Shown here in pieces: positions 1-12,896 of a DNA stretch of 64,000 nucleotides. A program made the position numbers and the translations under genes. Each line of letters opens with the position of its first letter. The stretch's first letter is position 1. Source of the stretch: Lepeophtheirus salmonis (Eukaryota; Arthropoda; Copepoda; Siphonostomatoida; Caligidae); contig NC_052131.2 in assembly GCF_016086655.4 (NCBI RefSeq), positions 39,123,705-39,187,704 of the forward strand. The letters are read 5' to 3'. The notes beneath the pieces were generated by a model. The model saw only the letters and a program-made list of their open reading frames with translations, was not told where the DNA came from and ran no database searches.

Positions 1-215
1 CTGGAATCTTCTTCCCAAGAAAAGAGTCCATCTTACTCCCTTATGAAGATTCGTAGTTTTCCTTGGTTGAATTTTCAACCCGTCAGTCCTCCTGCAATAC
101 AGAATCGAATATCTCTTGAGATGGATGATTATTTTGGAAGTATCTTCCTTCCAATCTTCCCTTAGTCCTAATTCTTGGAGAAAATAAAAGTCCACATCTT
201 TATGAATGAAGATCT
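1..215 (+). repeat. Dispersed LTR-like repeat, copy 1 (cut by the window edge)
   Basis: It shares AGAATCGAATATCTCTTGAGATG, CCTAATTCTTGGAGAAAA.. and AAGTCCAC with 37860-38040. It also shares GTCCTAATTCTT and TTTATGAATGAA with the inverse of 36135-36370. Confidence 0.55.
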
Positions 216-220
216 TAGCC

Positions 221-2768
221 ATTGTCAAATTTAAAACAAAGTTAAATATGAAATTTATCTTAGAATGATTCAATTATTCAAATGCGTTTTTTTAATATTT
301 TAATTTTACGGTAATAACTTCATACTATAATTAACATGGGTTAACATATTTTATATTTCACATCCAGAGCCTTTTATCTGAATCTGAAAGTGAATGGTTC
401 CTCTCATAGTTTCAACCTGTGAATATAATCATTATGTTATTTATAAATGGATTATTCCTTCAAAGACTATGTGGATACCATACAAGCCGTTATCTCGCTA
501 ACACAAAAATACCCTATGTATTTTGTTGTCAGCTTTGGATTACCTCTTCTCCCTTGATACGTCATGGATATTTCATGATTTAATCTTTTTCGTAAATAGA
601 CAAAGTATAACTTATACTGTATAAGTTATTCTAAATATATGCTCCGTTTGCAAAAAAACAGGATTACAAATTCTTGTTGATCCCTAGTCATTTATATAAT
701 ATATGCATTGACCATTTTATTAATTCTATGAAGAAATTTTGGCTATTTCTTCATAGAAATAATGTAAGAACTTATCATAACTACACTTTTAATCAAATAT
801 TACTAAGCAATGTTATAATACAGTATTGAATAAAATGTATGTAGATTTAAAAAATGGTGAAGTAGTAATAAGAGATTTAGCAGTTAGTGTTCTTGACTTA
901 TTTGGCTAACTAATGATTACATGCCTTTTTTCTGTTTCCTTTTTAAGGAAAGGTTGCGAGAAACTATAAAGAAAACGACATGTATAGTAGTGATAGAAAA
1001 AGGATTTTCCTTCTGTATAGTGATACTTACACCTTCTTTTTGATTCACGAGACCTTTTGACGAGTGAAGGTATAAATTTTAAATTTATTAACTAGGTAGA
1101 ATGATAGAGGTGAGAGAATAGTTTATGATTTTTATTGTCTCTAGACCTCTATTCATAAATTGCTCTAGATCTTCTACGGAATCATCGTTTACTTCTATAA
1201 GAACTAAGGAGTGTCATAAAAGACAGAATAATCGACTGAAAGACCCAATGAAGAACAGACAGCGTTCTCATCTACAACTCCTTTATTGAAATTTTTGAGT
1301 TTATTATTTCTTAAATCAGCTCAGCTTTGTCTCCTAAGAAAATTATTTAATTGATAAGAGTCCCTTTGTCTCAATCAATCATCTCAATCAAAATTATGTT
1401 AATTCTATTTATAAAGTGGAGTTTGGGATGTTGGCTTATAATCTATATGGATAATTATTTAATTTGAACATTTCAAGGTTAAGCCTTTATTACTTGTGAG
1501 TCTCCTTTGTAATTGTAAATAAAAAGTGGATTCTAGACTCTTAAAGAAATTGTGGTTCCTTTTCCTTGATATTTTTGTCTACTAAGCATTTTCTATTCTG
1601 CTATTTCATATTAATAGTTATTTGGAACTGTTAAATGATTGTGCTTTTAAAAAATATAAGTGACCTCTTAACTTTTGTAGACCTCTATTAGCATATATGA
1701 ATGTCGTTGCAATTACCAAATTATTGATTCATTTGGCTTTATTTTGAAGATGCAAATTCAATTTTATTATTGTGATTTTTGTCAGGCTAGAAGAGGTTCC
1801 GAATTCCTTCCTATTATTCGTGCATTTCTTTGTCTCACTGGCACAGGAACATTATGTAGCGTGTATGTGGACTTAAATTTTTTCACCAAACGTTAAATTG
1901 TTGATTTTGCAGGTTGATTACGTTGACCATAAATTGGCGTTAACGCTCTTAAGTTTGGATCAAAGACTCACCACTTTTGTAATAAATTTTAATAATTTGC
2001 AAGCGTTGCTCGAGTGTGTACTGCTCCATGATGTAACTACAATTATTTCTGAGCACAGCTGTCAAAGAAACAATAACAAATATGACGTTTTCGAAACCTA
2101 TCAACGTAAAATGATAAATGGCAAATTAAAATCTTATTTTTAGCTCTTTTTTTTTCACGATTTTTAATACTATTATTCTTAATATGTATATGATTTTTTC
2201 TGAATGCTGATTTTTTTTTATAAGAAAAGTATACATAATATTAAGAAAAGGATGACTTAGATGCAGTCGTTCAAAGTTTCAAGGTAACTTGAGTAATAGT
2301 AGTCTACTGTGTCAATCAACTTAAATATAGTGCCTTGTCTATAGTATAAGAACTCATTGTACATATGTTGGATTGGTTATTTACTTATTAGTTATTACTA
2401 AATTGAAGACTGTCACGGCACCTTGCGGATAATATTATTTTTTTAGTTTGCTCATGCACAGTTGATTCCCAGTAGAATACCATTTCCACCAATTATGTGC
2501 GTTTCTGAAATTATTTTTTACACCTTATGTAATTGTTTTTCATAATATGAGTTATCAAAACCTCTCACGGCATACCAAAAATGGTAAAAGAGGGCTCTCG
2601 CTATGCAGTTATCTCCAAAAATCATCATTATTGTTTATTATTATTCATAATATTCAATCTGATGCTCATTTCCGATTTGGGAATGTTAGAAGTCATTTCG
2701 GGATAGATATGGTGGCATATGAGCCTCAAAGAACTGTTGTGGGTTAATAATATTTCATTATAACAATA
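221..2768. other. No gene seen; AT-rich 5' flank of TTC5
   Basis: Short open frames here (for example 1898-2143 and 2547-2747) lack coding composition and family matches. No clear TATA box for TTC5 was identified. The last ~200 bases presumably hold its promoter and 5' UTR. Confidence 0.5.
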
Positions 2769-5150
2769 ATGGAAGATAGCTCTGAGTCTGCTAGGTCCTC
2801 ATCACCACAGTATGAATCTGATGTCCAAAAGATACAGGTTTGCTACAATCATCTCTTATAATCAATATTATCAATTCTGACATTCTTAACTACTTGACTC
2901 CATCTTTGTATGCCATATTTTAATTAGTATTTAATTTATTTTAACTTATTATAATAATTAATAACCAATTGGCCGAATTTTATCATGATTTATATTCATA
3001 ATTCTTACCATTTGTTAGGAATTGGTGGATGATTTATATCACTATAGAAATCACTTTTTCGAAATAGAAGATTCTTCCCTCATGCCTCGGAAGGCAAATC
3101 TATTACACGAAAAAATGGAAAAAACGATATTGGATTTGGATAACCTTGCAGGTATAAAAGTTACAAAACAAAAATCTTAAAATAATCCCAATTTAGTCAA
3201 AACCAAAGGAAATCCGTCTTTAAAAGCCAAAACTCTCTATGAGCGTGGTAGAGCTTTAAATGTGGAGGAAGAATACAATTCCGAATCCGAAAAGTTATTA
3301 GCCAAGGCTGTTAAACTTGATCCTTCCATCATTGATGCCTGGAATCACTTGGGAGAATGCTATTGGAAGAAGGGAGATCTCAATAATGCTAAAATATGTT
3401 TTGAAGGGGCATTAAATCAAGAAGAAAATAAAATCAGTCTCAAATACTTATCCATCGTTTTGAGACAGACAAAGGATCCAGAAAATAGAATTCGTTGCAT
3501 TGAAGAAGGTTTAAGTGTTGCAAGAAAGGCTGTTAGTCTGGATACACTTGATGGAAGCTCCTGGCTTGTATTAGGGAATGCATACCTTACATATTTTTTC
3601 ACCATATCACAGAATCCAAGGATACTAAAACAAGCCATGTCAGCCTATAAGCAAGCTGTATGTATATATTTAATTGTCAAATAACTACATATTGTCGAAT
3701 ATATTACCTATGTTACATTCTTACAGGAAAAAGACGTGGTGACCAGAACAAACTCAGAGCTTCATTATAACAAAGCCATAGTAATTATATTTTTATTGAC
3801 TTCAATGGCTTTTATTATTTAATTTAGGAGCTTATAAGTTTTAATTTTGATTTGAAGCGTTATTAATATAATACTTTTGCCCTCAACAATTTTCTTGCTC
3901 ACCAATGTTATTTGCTTTTGTTTACAAATGAATTAATATTCAAATATTGCTGTTAAAGAAGGTTACTCCCACATTGTTACTATTAATTAATAATATAAAT
4001 AATTTGATCTCTAGTTCACGCTACTATGAATTCTTTAGAATATGATTTTTTCTTAATCTCAAATTTTCCTTCACTTCACGGCTTTTTAAATCTATTTTCA
4101 AAATGGTATCTTGTACATATATGTATATTACTCTTCACACGTGTACGTATATACCTACATATGCCTAAGTTAGTTGATTTCCATCTTCTATCATTTAGGG
4201 AGAAAAATTACCTACTGCATACATCATTTTTATTGTATTTTTTGACGCCCATTTCAAAGGTTATTTCTCTTGTAAATTATATACTCATGATAATTTCTCT
4301 CAATACGGTTACTTTCATGCAATTTATTGTTGATTTATGTAAATACTTATAAAATCTCAATTTATTTTGAATAAAATTTAGGTTTTGAAGTATAAGGAGG
4401 AGTATACTTCTGCTCTTGATAGTTTTTCTCATGCCATTGCCTTGGATCCCACATGGGATGCACCCGTAAAGCAAAAAGCCGCTCTTTTTCGTCATCTTAG
4501 TGATATACAATATCTGATGGATAATCAAGGAAAACTCAAAGCCAAGCGATTCCAAAATCTTGTGGATGCAATTGAACCTGATACACAATTGGGTCCTTTT
4601 TTGAAGAATCTGAATGCTGGATCCCATAGTCCAATGGTTCATTTGAAACAAGGATATTTCTCTGATTTAGTTGAAGGATCAAATCTGGGTATTGTCGTTT
4701 TGGGGAAAGTGATTTGCTCAGTTGTCTGTGAGGATTCAGTTCCATTGTAAGGGGTGCTATATTTAATTATTGCTAGTCATAAAGTGCATAATATCTCATT
4801 TTACTTAATTTTGAAGTACCTTCTGCATTGTTGATAAGAAGAGCAATATTATCGTTGTGAATCTGTATAATTTGTCACCTGGAAAGGGAGTGATCATTGG
4901 GGACTCAGTTGCAATTGCGGATCCTTTCTTCACTAAAATAGAAGCAAACCATGATGGAAAAGTACTGTTAATAAACTATTATTTGAAGTTTACCAACTCA
5001 TTTCTTGTGTATACACATATATCTTTTTAGGACATAAAGTTTAACCTTGTCAGAGTAGAGAGTCCTTTAGTTCTAGTTATCAATGGAAAGAAGGCTCCTT
5101 CAGAATTACAAGCAGGAATACAGCTCTCAACTTTTACTAAAGCAAACTAA
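2769..5150 (+). CDS. TTC5: Tetratricopeptide repeat protein 5 (TTC5/Strap) orthologue, 7 exons, 448 aa
   Basis: Seven exons splice with GT..AG borders and an open frame: 2769-2837, 3019-3151, 3197-3657, 3727-3780, 4382-4746, 4817-4961, 5031-5150. The predicted protein is 448 residues, close to the ~440 of vertebrate TTC5. Residues about 24-67 form the N-terminal helix (ELVDDLYHYRNHFFE, then MEKT). TPR helices run from about 75 to 290 and include AVKLDPSIIDAWNHLGECYW, KKGDLNNAKICFEGAL and GNAYLTYFF. Residues about 335-440 match the OB-fold tail (GVIIGDSVAI, VRVESPLVLVINGK). In vertebrates TTC5 is a p300/JMY cofactor and also reads the N-terminus of nascent tubulin on ribosomes to trigger tubulin mRNA decay; the same role here is inferred from family membership. 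The start is the first ATG of exon 1. No frameshift or stop is seen, so it looks functional. The longest intron (3781-4381) is plain AT-rich sequence. No clear TATA box or poly(A) signal was identified. Confidence 0.95.
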
Positions 5151-5436
5151 CGTAACACTGTTTCAATCTCATTATTTGTCAATTACCACTCAGTATAATT
5201 CGTATCTTTATATCATTTTTGGTAAAAAAAAAAATACTTATAACGTTAATATCTTAATAGTATGCTAAATAGACTGATATTTTGATAATTTACATATCTA
5301 AAGTTTTAATATATTATTACACATTTATTATTAAACATAAATCTAATCAAATAGTTAATGTATTTTATCCATTTATTTACGACTGGATTTAACGTTTGAA
5401 ATACTTCGATGAGGTCAATTAAATATTAATTATATT

Positions 5437-6023
5437 CAGGCTTGTGAGCGATCAGGAATTCATAGCGATATAATGATCAGGGCCAATTGTGATCAGCGAT
5501 CCGATCAATTTAATTGCGATCAAATTCAAATATACAATTTCTTTAAACCTATATATATACCTTTCTAAATTAAATTATTGATTTATACACCTTTTTCAAA
5601 AGTATTTATTTACAACATTTTATTATAATTATAAAATATAATATATGTAGAAAAAACTAAAATATAAGCAATTAATAAAATATATGTTGAAAAAACTAAC
5701 ATGCCGGCGAATAATAAATTATCTACATAAATTATTTCTCTTCTAGCTCTCAATTTGACATTAACAGGAGCTGCATCTCAAAGTTGTAGCTCTCAACCTC
5801 TGCCTAGTCCTCCTCAGGATCTGTTTGGGCGAGACATAGACCGATCTCGAGAACGACAGCACTATTTCATGATACAAATTGATTGGATTGCATTTTTTTT
5901 TTTTTTTTGCTATTTCTGTTACGATATAAAGATCAGGACCAATTGCAATACTGCGATCAGTGATATAATATCGCCATATAGCAATTGATCGCCGATCAGA
6001 AACAACTCAGATCAACAAGCCTG
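5437..6023. mobile_element. hAT-like non-autonomous element with GATC-rich ends
   Basis: Both ends begin CAGGCTTGT inward (5437-5445 and the complement at 6015-6023). Both carry many subterminal GCGATCAG-type words (5456-5520 and 5930-6000). The flanking eight bases, ATTATATT (5429-5436) and ATAATGTT (6024-6031), match at six positions, compatible with a decayed 8-bp target duplication. A less AT-rich segment at 5755-5860 could be leftover coding DNA. An A/T microsatellite interrupts the element at 5891-5908. Confidence 0.6.
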
Positions 6024-7037
6024 ATAATGTTACATATTTGAACAAAAGGAACTTCTACAAAATGGCAAGACATGTTGTGAGTGAATTTATTCGTACAGTC
6101 ACAAATACTCTACATATATATCTTGGAAGTTGGATAAGTGCACGTTTTTTTTTTGTTTTTTTTTTGACAATTTTATTCAAAACCTTCAAATAATAATCAA
6201 TTCATATCCATGGGTTCTGTTTCTATGCTTTAGTATGTATCTACTTAAGATGAACTGCACAGTAAAGATTAACAAAGTACATATATATATACTGTATATT
6301 ATTTAAAAGTTTTATTATTTCTTCAATGCTGCCTTCTAGATATGATATGATATTAAAAATAAAAAAAACCTTTACTATCGTTATATATTTTCATGGGCAG
6401 AGTTTGTAAAGCTCTCGCTCGTCTGTTATCCATCGAATCTCAAACACATTTTTTAAAGTAATTTAATAAGTTGCCAAACATGTGAATGTAGCTTATCAAT
6501 TTAATTATTAATATCTTGCAGCACAAATGATTAATTCCAAATGACTTACAATAGCCAGTAATTTGAAACAAACATATTCTCTCTCGCTGTACTTTAAAGA
6601 AAGATGCAGTTCCATCTATATTTGAAACTTTTCAAACAATACTACAAAAAAGTCCAGTTTCCAGAAATACTACCTCAAATTTGAATACTAGGTAAAAAAA
6701 CCCTAGTAATTTGAAGCTAATGCAAACGTTCATAGGTCTTTTTGGGCCGCTTATATTTTTTCCTATAATCTTTACGGATTTCAAAAGGAAAATAATCGTC
6801 TTCTAAAAGCAGAATTTACTTATTTTGAAATAAACCAAATATCAAATCCATGTCATGGTAACTTGTATTTCAAGTTACTTTGATCTATATGATATATTTT
6901 AATAAATAGATTGTTATTTTAGTTGTTTACCGTCTGATACTCAAACTTATAATTGTTGGTAAATGATTCTGGGCATAGGTCATGGATGTCTCGAGCATGA
7001 GATGTCGATGCCTAATTCTAGGGTCCCAATATTAATA

Positions 7038-7300
7038 TAAATACAAAGTTAGACCATCATATAATCGGGCTTGCTAGAATTTTCAATCTGAGGTATTGTA
7101 CCGACTACTTGGCAAGATAGACAGATTTTGAAAAAACACGCAGCCCTTCATAGTCTATGACGTCACTATTGCCACAATTTTCGATTTGATATATAGTACC
7201 GACTGCTGGGGAAGGAAAAAAAGATTCTGACAAAACACGCAACCACTAATCTACTATGACGTCAATATTAAAAGCGTGGTGGAAGTCAAACATAAGTCGT
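7038..7300 (+). repeat. Dispersed repeat with two tandem ~90-bp subunits (copy 1)
   Basis: It matches 42806-43070 closely, starting with AAATACAAAGTTAGACCATCAT. Inside, two related subunits (7079-7164 and 7174-7264) each contain TTGTACCGACT-like and AACACGCA words and end near TATGACGTCA. It ends around AAAGCGTGGTG. No coding capacity was seen. Confidence 0.75.
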
Positions 7301-7889
7301 ACAAGCGTTATTTTATAACCTTATATTTTTATTAACCTTGTAGAGTCCTTTAATTTTTGGAATCGTTGTTAAGGAGCAAATTTGATTGGTTGAAAGAGAT
7401 TAAATAAAAAAGGAATAAAACACTAATGTACAATTTCTCCTCACTGTGGTACTGATCGTCAACAAAGCTTCATCCCTTTCTGCACTCTGACATGCATTAT
7501 GCAGATGAAAACGTGCCTATTTTTGGTTTTAGAGCTCTTACACCCTCCCCCCCACACACACACTAATTACCTCCTTTTACTCCCTAGCAAATTCCCCTCC
7601 CCCTCCCCCAGCATTATACCGCCTATACAATAAATACTAACCATACCACCAAACAATTATTATAATTATATATATAATAACTATACCACACATAATTATT
7701 AACTTAATTTAATGTCGTAAGTATTAGTGATGTATCGGATTTCTCTTGACCTGATCACTTGTCATGTCTTGAAAGTTTAAGAAGAGTTTTCAATTAACTA
7801 TACATCTATTTATGATTTATTAATTGTTATTATAATAATTAATAGTATAATAATAAATATAATTTAAGATGTAATGGTCAATTATTTCC

Positions 7890-8215
7890 TGATGTGGGAA
7901 CTTGAACTCAAGGCTTGCGACTCTAATTGAAGTTGAGTCCATGTTTTGCAGACGATATCACAGTCAAAGACTCGAGACATGACTTATACATGTAGCTAGG
8001 TCTTGCAACTCGACTTGGACTCCAAAGCTAGTAAATTGACAATATAATATTGTGCTCTCAAGAAAAGCCTTAACACTATGGACCCCATATTATAGTTATG
8101 GACTTAAAATGAGCTTGAATGAGGATTCAATGAAAATATTCAAGGACTTGGACATGACTTGATATTTTACATGGACTTGCAGTATAAGGACTTTGTCCCT
8201 ACTCTGATTAATGCT
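7890..8215 (+). repeat. Degenerate GACTTGGACT-word repeat (copy 1)
   Basis: The stretch is built from variants of ACTTGGACT, GACTTG and CATGGACTTG, in the style of 30690-30890. No frame stays open. Confidence 0.45.
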
Positions 8216-10252
8216 GTGTCGTAAGCTGCAGGAGTGGAAACGACATTCCGAAATATTTGGAAGCTATGGGTTATATATAGGTATTCATAACGTCATTATT
8301 TGCTTATTTGAAAGGTAAAAGAATATTATGTGAAACCAAAAAAAAAAGATTACGAAAATTGAGGAATTTATTTTTACTAATGTCTTGTATGCCAATAAGT
8401 TAAAATTTGCGAATTGATTGAATTAATAGCTTAGATAACGTCTAATTTCATAGTTAAAAAGACCTCTGTTAATGTGCAAGAAAATAGAGAATGCAAGAGA
8501 CATAGTGATTCCGGAGCAAATAGAAGAGTGAATAAACTGTCGAATGTATCTTGTAATTGTAAGTGTCCAAATCCAAAAATTATTGTACTTAATATTATAA
8601 TATTGTAGCAAGTAAATGTTCATTTTATTTTTGTATTCAGGTTGAAATATTATTCTTACTGAAATAAATTATTGAATTAATTATTTAAACTGATGAATTT
8701 TTCCATCAAAAATAAAACTTATCAAATTCAGTTTGTGTTTGTACAAGATCATTATGTAGTAAGTTTCATTCAAATAACTAATTAATATGAAATATTATTC
8801 TTCGATTGATCTTTCAATATTAATTTGATTAATTCATAAAGTATTTTTGAACGATTAGTCAACTGGATTTAGAGACGCATAATTTAAATGTAGAGATTCA
8901 ATGTTAAGATCACAAAATATTATTACAAACTATAAATTAATAATAATTTATTGTTAGATGTGTATTTTTAAAGAAATTGTTTATGATGATTTATTTTTTA
9001 GGGACTAAAAGTTTAATTTCTAGAGTATGATTCGAATAGTTTCTTGAGGTTGGATTTAAAATCCTTAGAGATCCCGTTTCTAAATCTGCAGGTATTTTAA
9101 AATTTGTGACTCCAAATCATTTATAAATATGCATATTTTCTGTGTTCCAAATAGAATGCGTGAGTAAATAACTCATCAGTCCTAATTATTACATCATGGG
9201 AATTAGATGTAAAAAAATGGAATAGTTGCTTAAAATACCATGTGATCTTAGCCGTACGTTATTATTGCACTTTGTCCACTTCAGCACCCCCCCCAAAAAA
9301 AAAAAAAAAACCATACCCAACCGTCCACCAATCCCATATGTAAATATATATGAATTATGTCAAAATATATGACTTATGAACAACTATTAATAGTACTGAG
9401 TCATTGTAATAAAATTTCATATTTGTAGCACGTCAACCCAAAAGGAAGCTAGAATATTTTTTCTCAAAATTGAACATTGAAAACATTTCCCAACAAATTA
9501 TGGCTCATTTCAATATACAAATGATTTTGCTTAATCTTTTGGAGGCACCGCAAACTGTACTTTAAGTAGCTAAAATTCACTGCCATATTTATAGAATTGG
9601 GAAATTAATAAATTACATGTCTTAAGACAATATTGAGACCAAATTAAGCCAAATAGATAAAACAGAGATTTTAAACTACAGTTAACACTCTCGGGTATCT
9701 CAATTCATCCCAGAAATTTTAATTCAAACCATATAATTGCGCATAATATCTCTTTAAAATAATGCCTGTCACTTTATAAATATAAATGATTGAACCTTTG
9801 AATATGTGATTATTTGATTTGTGTATTTTTCTTAAAAATAAATAGTTTTTTAACTAAATCCCAATGTAGGCGACATTGAAAAAAATCATTGGAGCTAAGA
9901 TTAATAGAAATACTTTTAACATTGATTACTGCCAGTGACGTTAAACATAATATCTAACTCAAATATCCACTCAATGTGAAGTACTTTAAATCTATATGAA
10001 AAATGTTGTGTTCGTCTTTGTTTTTTATTTTTGGCTGTAACGTACTTTTGAAATAATTAAGAGGGTAAGAATGCATTTAATCGAATACAAAAATTACTAC
10101 TGCTTAAAAGGGACATAATAATACCTATGTACTTTTTAGAGTGAACTGTTGCAGAAAGTAGGAGTTTAAAAAGTTATTTATTCTCAGAAATGTATCATGG
10201 AAAGCGGAAAATTCATTTTAACAGAGAGTTGATGATTTGTTCTATCTGTTAG
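8216..10252. other. No gene seen; AT-rich intergenic
   Basis: Only simple sequence such as C9 followed by A17 near 9287-9310. The stretch 6032-7037, left of the first two-subunit repeat, is likewise empty apart from short AT microsatellites. Confidence 0.5.
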
Positions 10253-10639
10253 AAGGAAATTAAGAAGGACAACTTTAATAATCACAAAGTCAAGCTCCAC
10301 AAGAATGCCCCCAGCTGCAAATATCAAGTGAAAATTGATCATAAGAAGCAGAAAACATGGAACTTTGCTGTTAAGAAAACTTCCTCTACTCCATCCTCAT
10401 CCCCAGTCACTGCCTTCTCCTGTTCAGATGACCCTGCTCTAGTTGAGGCCTCACTGTCTCAACCAAGATCTGAATATTCCGTTTCTGCTGAAGAGAAAGT
10501 TGCCCCAGACACTGAAAATAATGGCGACTCATCAAGTTACCACAGTGGGCGGATTTCTCCTGTAATAAGACTTCCTAATCTCGATATTGGGCACATTTTC
10601 TCTCCTTCGTGCATTTTATACTCCTTCTTCTCTGAATAG
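10253..10639 (+). CDS. Candidate exon of an unrecognised gene (partial)
   Basis: From a plausible acceptor (pyrimidine-rich stretch ending TTAG at 10252) one frame stays open to TAG at 10637-10639, about 128 codons. The first part is Lys/His-rich and basic (HKVKLHKNAPSCKYQVKIDH, then WNFAVKK). The second part is Ser/Pro/Glu-rich and looks disordered. Base composition is less AT-biased than the surroundings and resembles coding DNA. A possible donor (CCT/GTAATA at about 10560) could end the exon before the hydrophobic final residues. No start codon, partner exon or family was recognised. It may be an isolated exon, a retrocopy fragment or transposon coding sequence. Confidence 0.35.
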   Translation, partial: KEIKKDNFNNHKVKLHKNAPSCKYQVKIDHKKQKTWNFAVKKTSSTPSSSPVTAFSCSDDPALVEASLSQPRSEYSVSAEEKVAPDTENNGDSSSYHSGRISPVIRLPNLDIGHIFSPSCILYSFFSE

Positions 10640-11539
10640 ATCGTCATTAACTTTGCGTCTAGAGTTTTTCCTTTTGATTTTATTTTTTCCGATGTTTGCA
10701 AGAAGAAAATTATGGTCAGACAGTACATTGGACGACATTCTTGCAAGATCTAATCTGTGTTTTAGCATTTGTCCAGTTTAAATATCCCACGTTCACCACT
10801 GAAAATCAACCGTTCACCCTTGTAAAGCAGACCGAAAAATCTTCCGGACATACGGCACTGTATGTGATGTAGAGAAAAAATTACAACCTCGACAAATCTT
10901 ATAATTGTACCAAATTCATATGAGTTTACTCAGTAGAATTTATCATCAACAATGATATGATTCTAAGTCAGTATTTTGAAACTTTCCTTTACAAATATGC
11001 CGTTGGTATTACTTGAGAAAATTTGGGATGACTCTATTTGACTTTTGTAATGTAGAAACACTTATATTAAAAATTAGAAATTATTATTATTTTTTTTGAT
11101 ATGAATGACTATTTCACCGTATTTAAGGAGTTATCCGAAAATCCCTTCTCAGACATTTATTACATATAGTATCTTTTAATTGAAAAATGTTTATATTTTA
11201 GTATTAAAATTTTGATGATTTATAGAACTCAAAATTATTAATTATTTTCTAATTTGAACTTGAATGTTTCATTGCTCAACAACCGCTCCAAACAACCATA
11301 ACACTCATTTATTACTTTGGCCCTCTATCATTTACTAACTGGACTTCTCAATAATAATTATGAGAAAAGGATCCAGGGGGTTAAAGGACAAGGGGTAGTT
11401 AGTTGCTGGTTAAAGGATGGGGGTAGAGTTTCGGGGGGTAGGACCCTTTCCCCCCTTTTTTCATGGGTCTCTACCAACGGGGGTACTGATGCGTAGATCG
11501 GAATTATGATTGAGAGAATAACAGTATGTCCTAACGTTT

Positions 11540-12660
11540 TTGTTGTTCCTCGTACCCATCTCGTTATTTATGGAAGTAATCTGCTACTTCAAAACCTCCC
11601 ATCATATCAACAACTTAAAAGTGTTCAAAAAACCCAAGATTCAGCGAGACGAAGAAGAATTAAACTCTCCATCATTCAATTTGGACATAGCAAAGTTATT
11701 TGTGTTCTGTATCATCCCTTCCAATGTCCCGTATCATCCCAATTTCTCCAATTTTATTGAAAAATATACTGGAAAAACTACTCCGGGGTGATGGATCGTT
11801 AACAACTTGTATGTCAAGGAGTTTTGAATAGAATAAAAGAAAAGGTGGAAGAAAAGGATATTTAATATTTTCATAGCACTAAATGAGACAAGAGATCATC
11901 AAGGGAGGTCAATGACGGTAATTTTTGATTGACCCTTTGGACGGAAATTTATCGGGGAGACCTTATGTTATTGACTTGATTGATATTGAGATCGCAAATG
12001 CAAACAATGTAAAGAACAGTTTCTAAGTTATTGGGAGAAGATTTTGCGCCGTTTATACTTAAAGTTTTCAACCCTGATGCCTCCTCGTAAGAGAAGATCT
12101 TAGAAAAAAATTCCCGGAATTGATTCACATTACATGTGTTCCTCATGGATTACATAGGGTTTTAGATATTGTTCAAAAAAAGTTCCTCTAACGAACGAAC
12201 TAATTTCCAATGTGAAGAAGAGGTTTTTGAATTATCCAAGAAGAAAGCGAGTATTTACTGCTTCATACGATATTCCCTTCCTCCATCTCCAGTTATAACA
12301 AGATAGGGAACCTTGTTAAAAGCAGTGGAGTACTACTATCATCACTTTGACGTCTTCAGAGACTATTTAAACAGCCTTGATCAAGATTTGACAGCAACCA
12401 GATGGGCACAAGAAGTAATTAATAATGATTCCAAACAAGAAGAAATTGCATTTATACATGAGAATCTTCGTCAAATACTTTTGGCAATAACTGCACTAGA
12501 GGAAGAGTGCCTCTCCTTCTACTATTGTAGAAAATCTGACTCAAGATTTGAAGAAGAGCCGTTCAAGGCACGAAACTAAACTAAAGGAACTCTCAACAAG
12601 TGAAAACCTTGTATACAAAAACACTCCAATTGCCAATTGTGATGCAAAGAGTCTTTAGTA
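11540..12660 (+). pseudogene. hAT-like transposase relic (CGGBP1/DUF659-like family)
   Basis: Fragments in several plus-strand frames fall in the order seen in this transposase group. They are a segment ending NFIEKYTGK near 11770, LIHITCVPHGLHRVLD near 12120-12165, a KSPRR-like basic stretch near 12235, and AVEYYYHHFDVFRDYL from 12323 followed by a conserved helical region to 12579. Stop codons and frame changes separate the blocks, so no transposase can be made. A G/C-rich stretch at 11370-11480 precedes it. Family assignment rests on remembered consensus, not a search. Confidence 0.65.
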
Positions 12661-12896
12661 TGATGAACACCAATAAATTCGAAAAGGATGTCTAAACTAA
12701 GTACTAAGAAGTTGAAGGAATTGTTGATCATCAAATGGAATTAATGTTTTGTATACATTTAATTGTCACTTGTAAATATTAACAATATTTTTTAAATAAT
12801 TTGTTACTTTATTGCCTCATTTCTATTCTTTAGATTTCGTGCCAAAGTTATCAATTCATCCTTTATGGTCACTAAGAAGTAATGAGAACACTTCCT

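Noticed and set aside
1898..2747. Open frames upstream of TTC5
   Set aside because: No motif, poor composition, and no join in frame to TTC5 exon 1, which has its own ATG.
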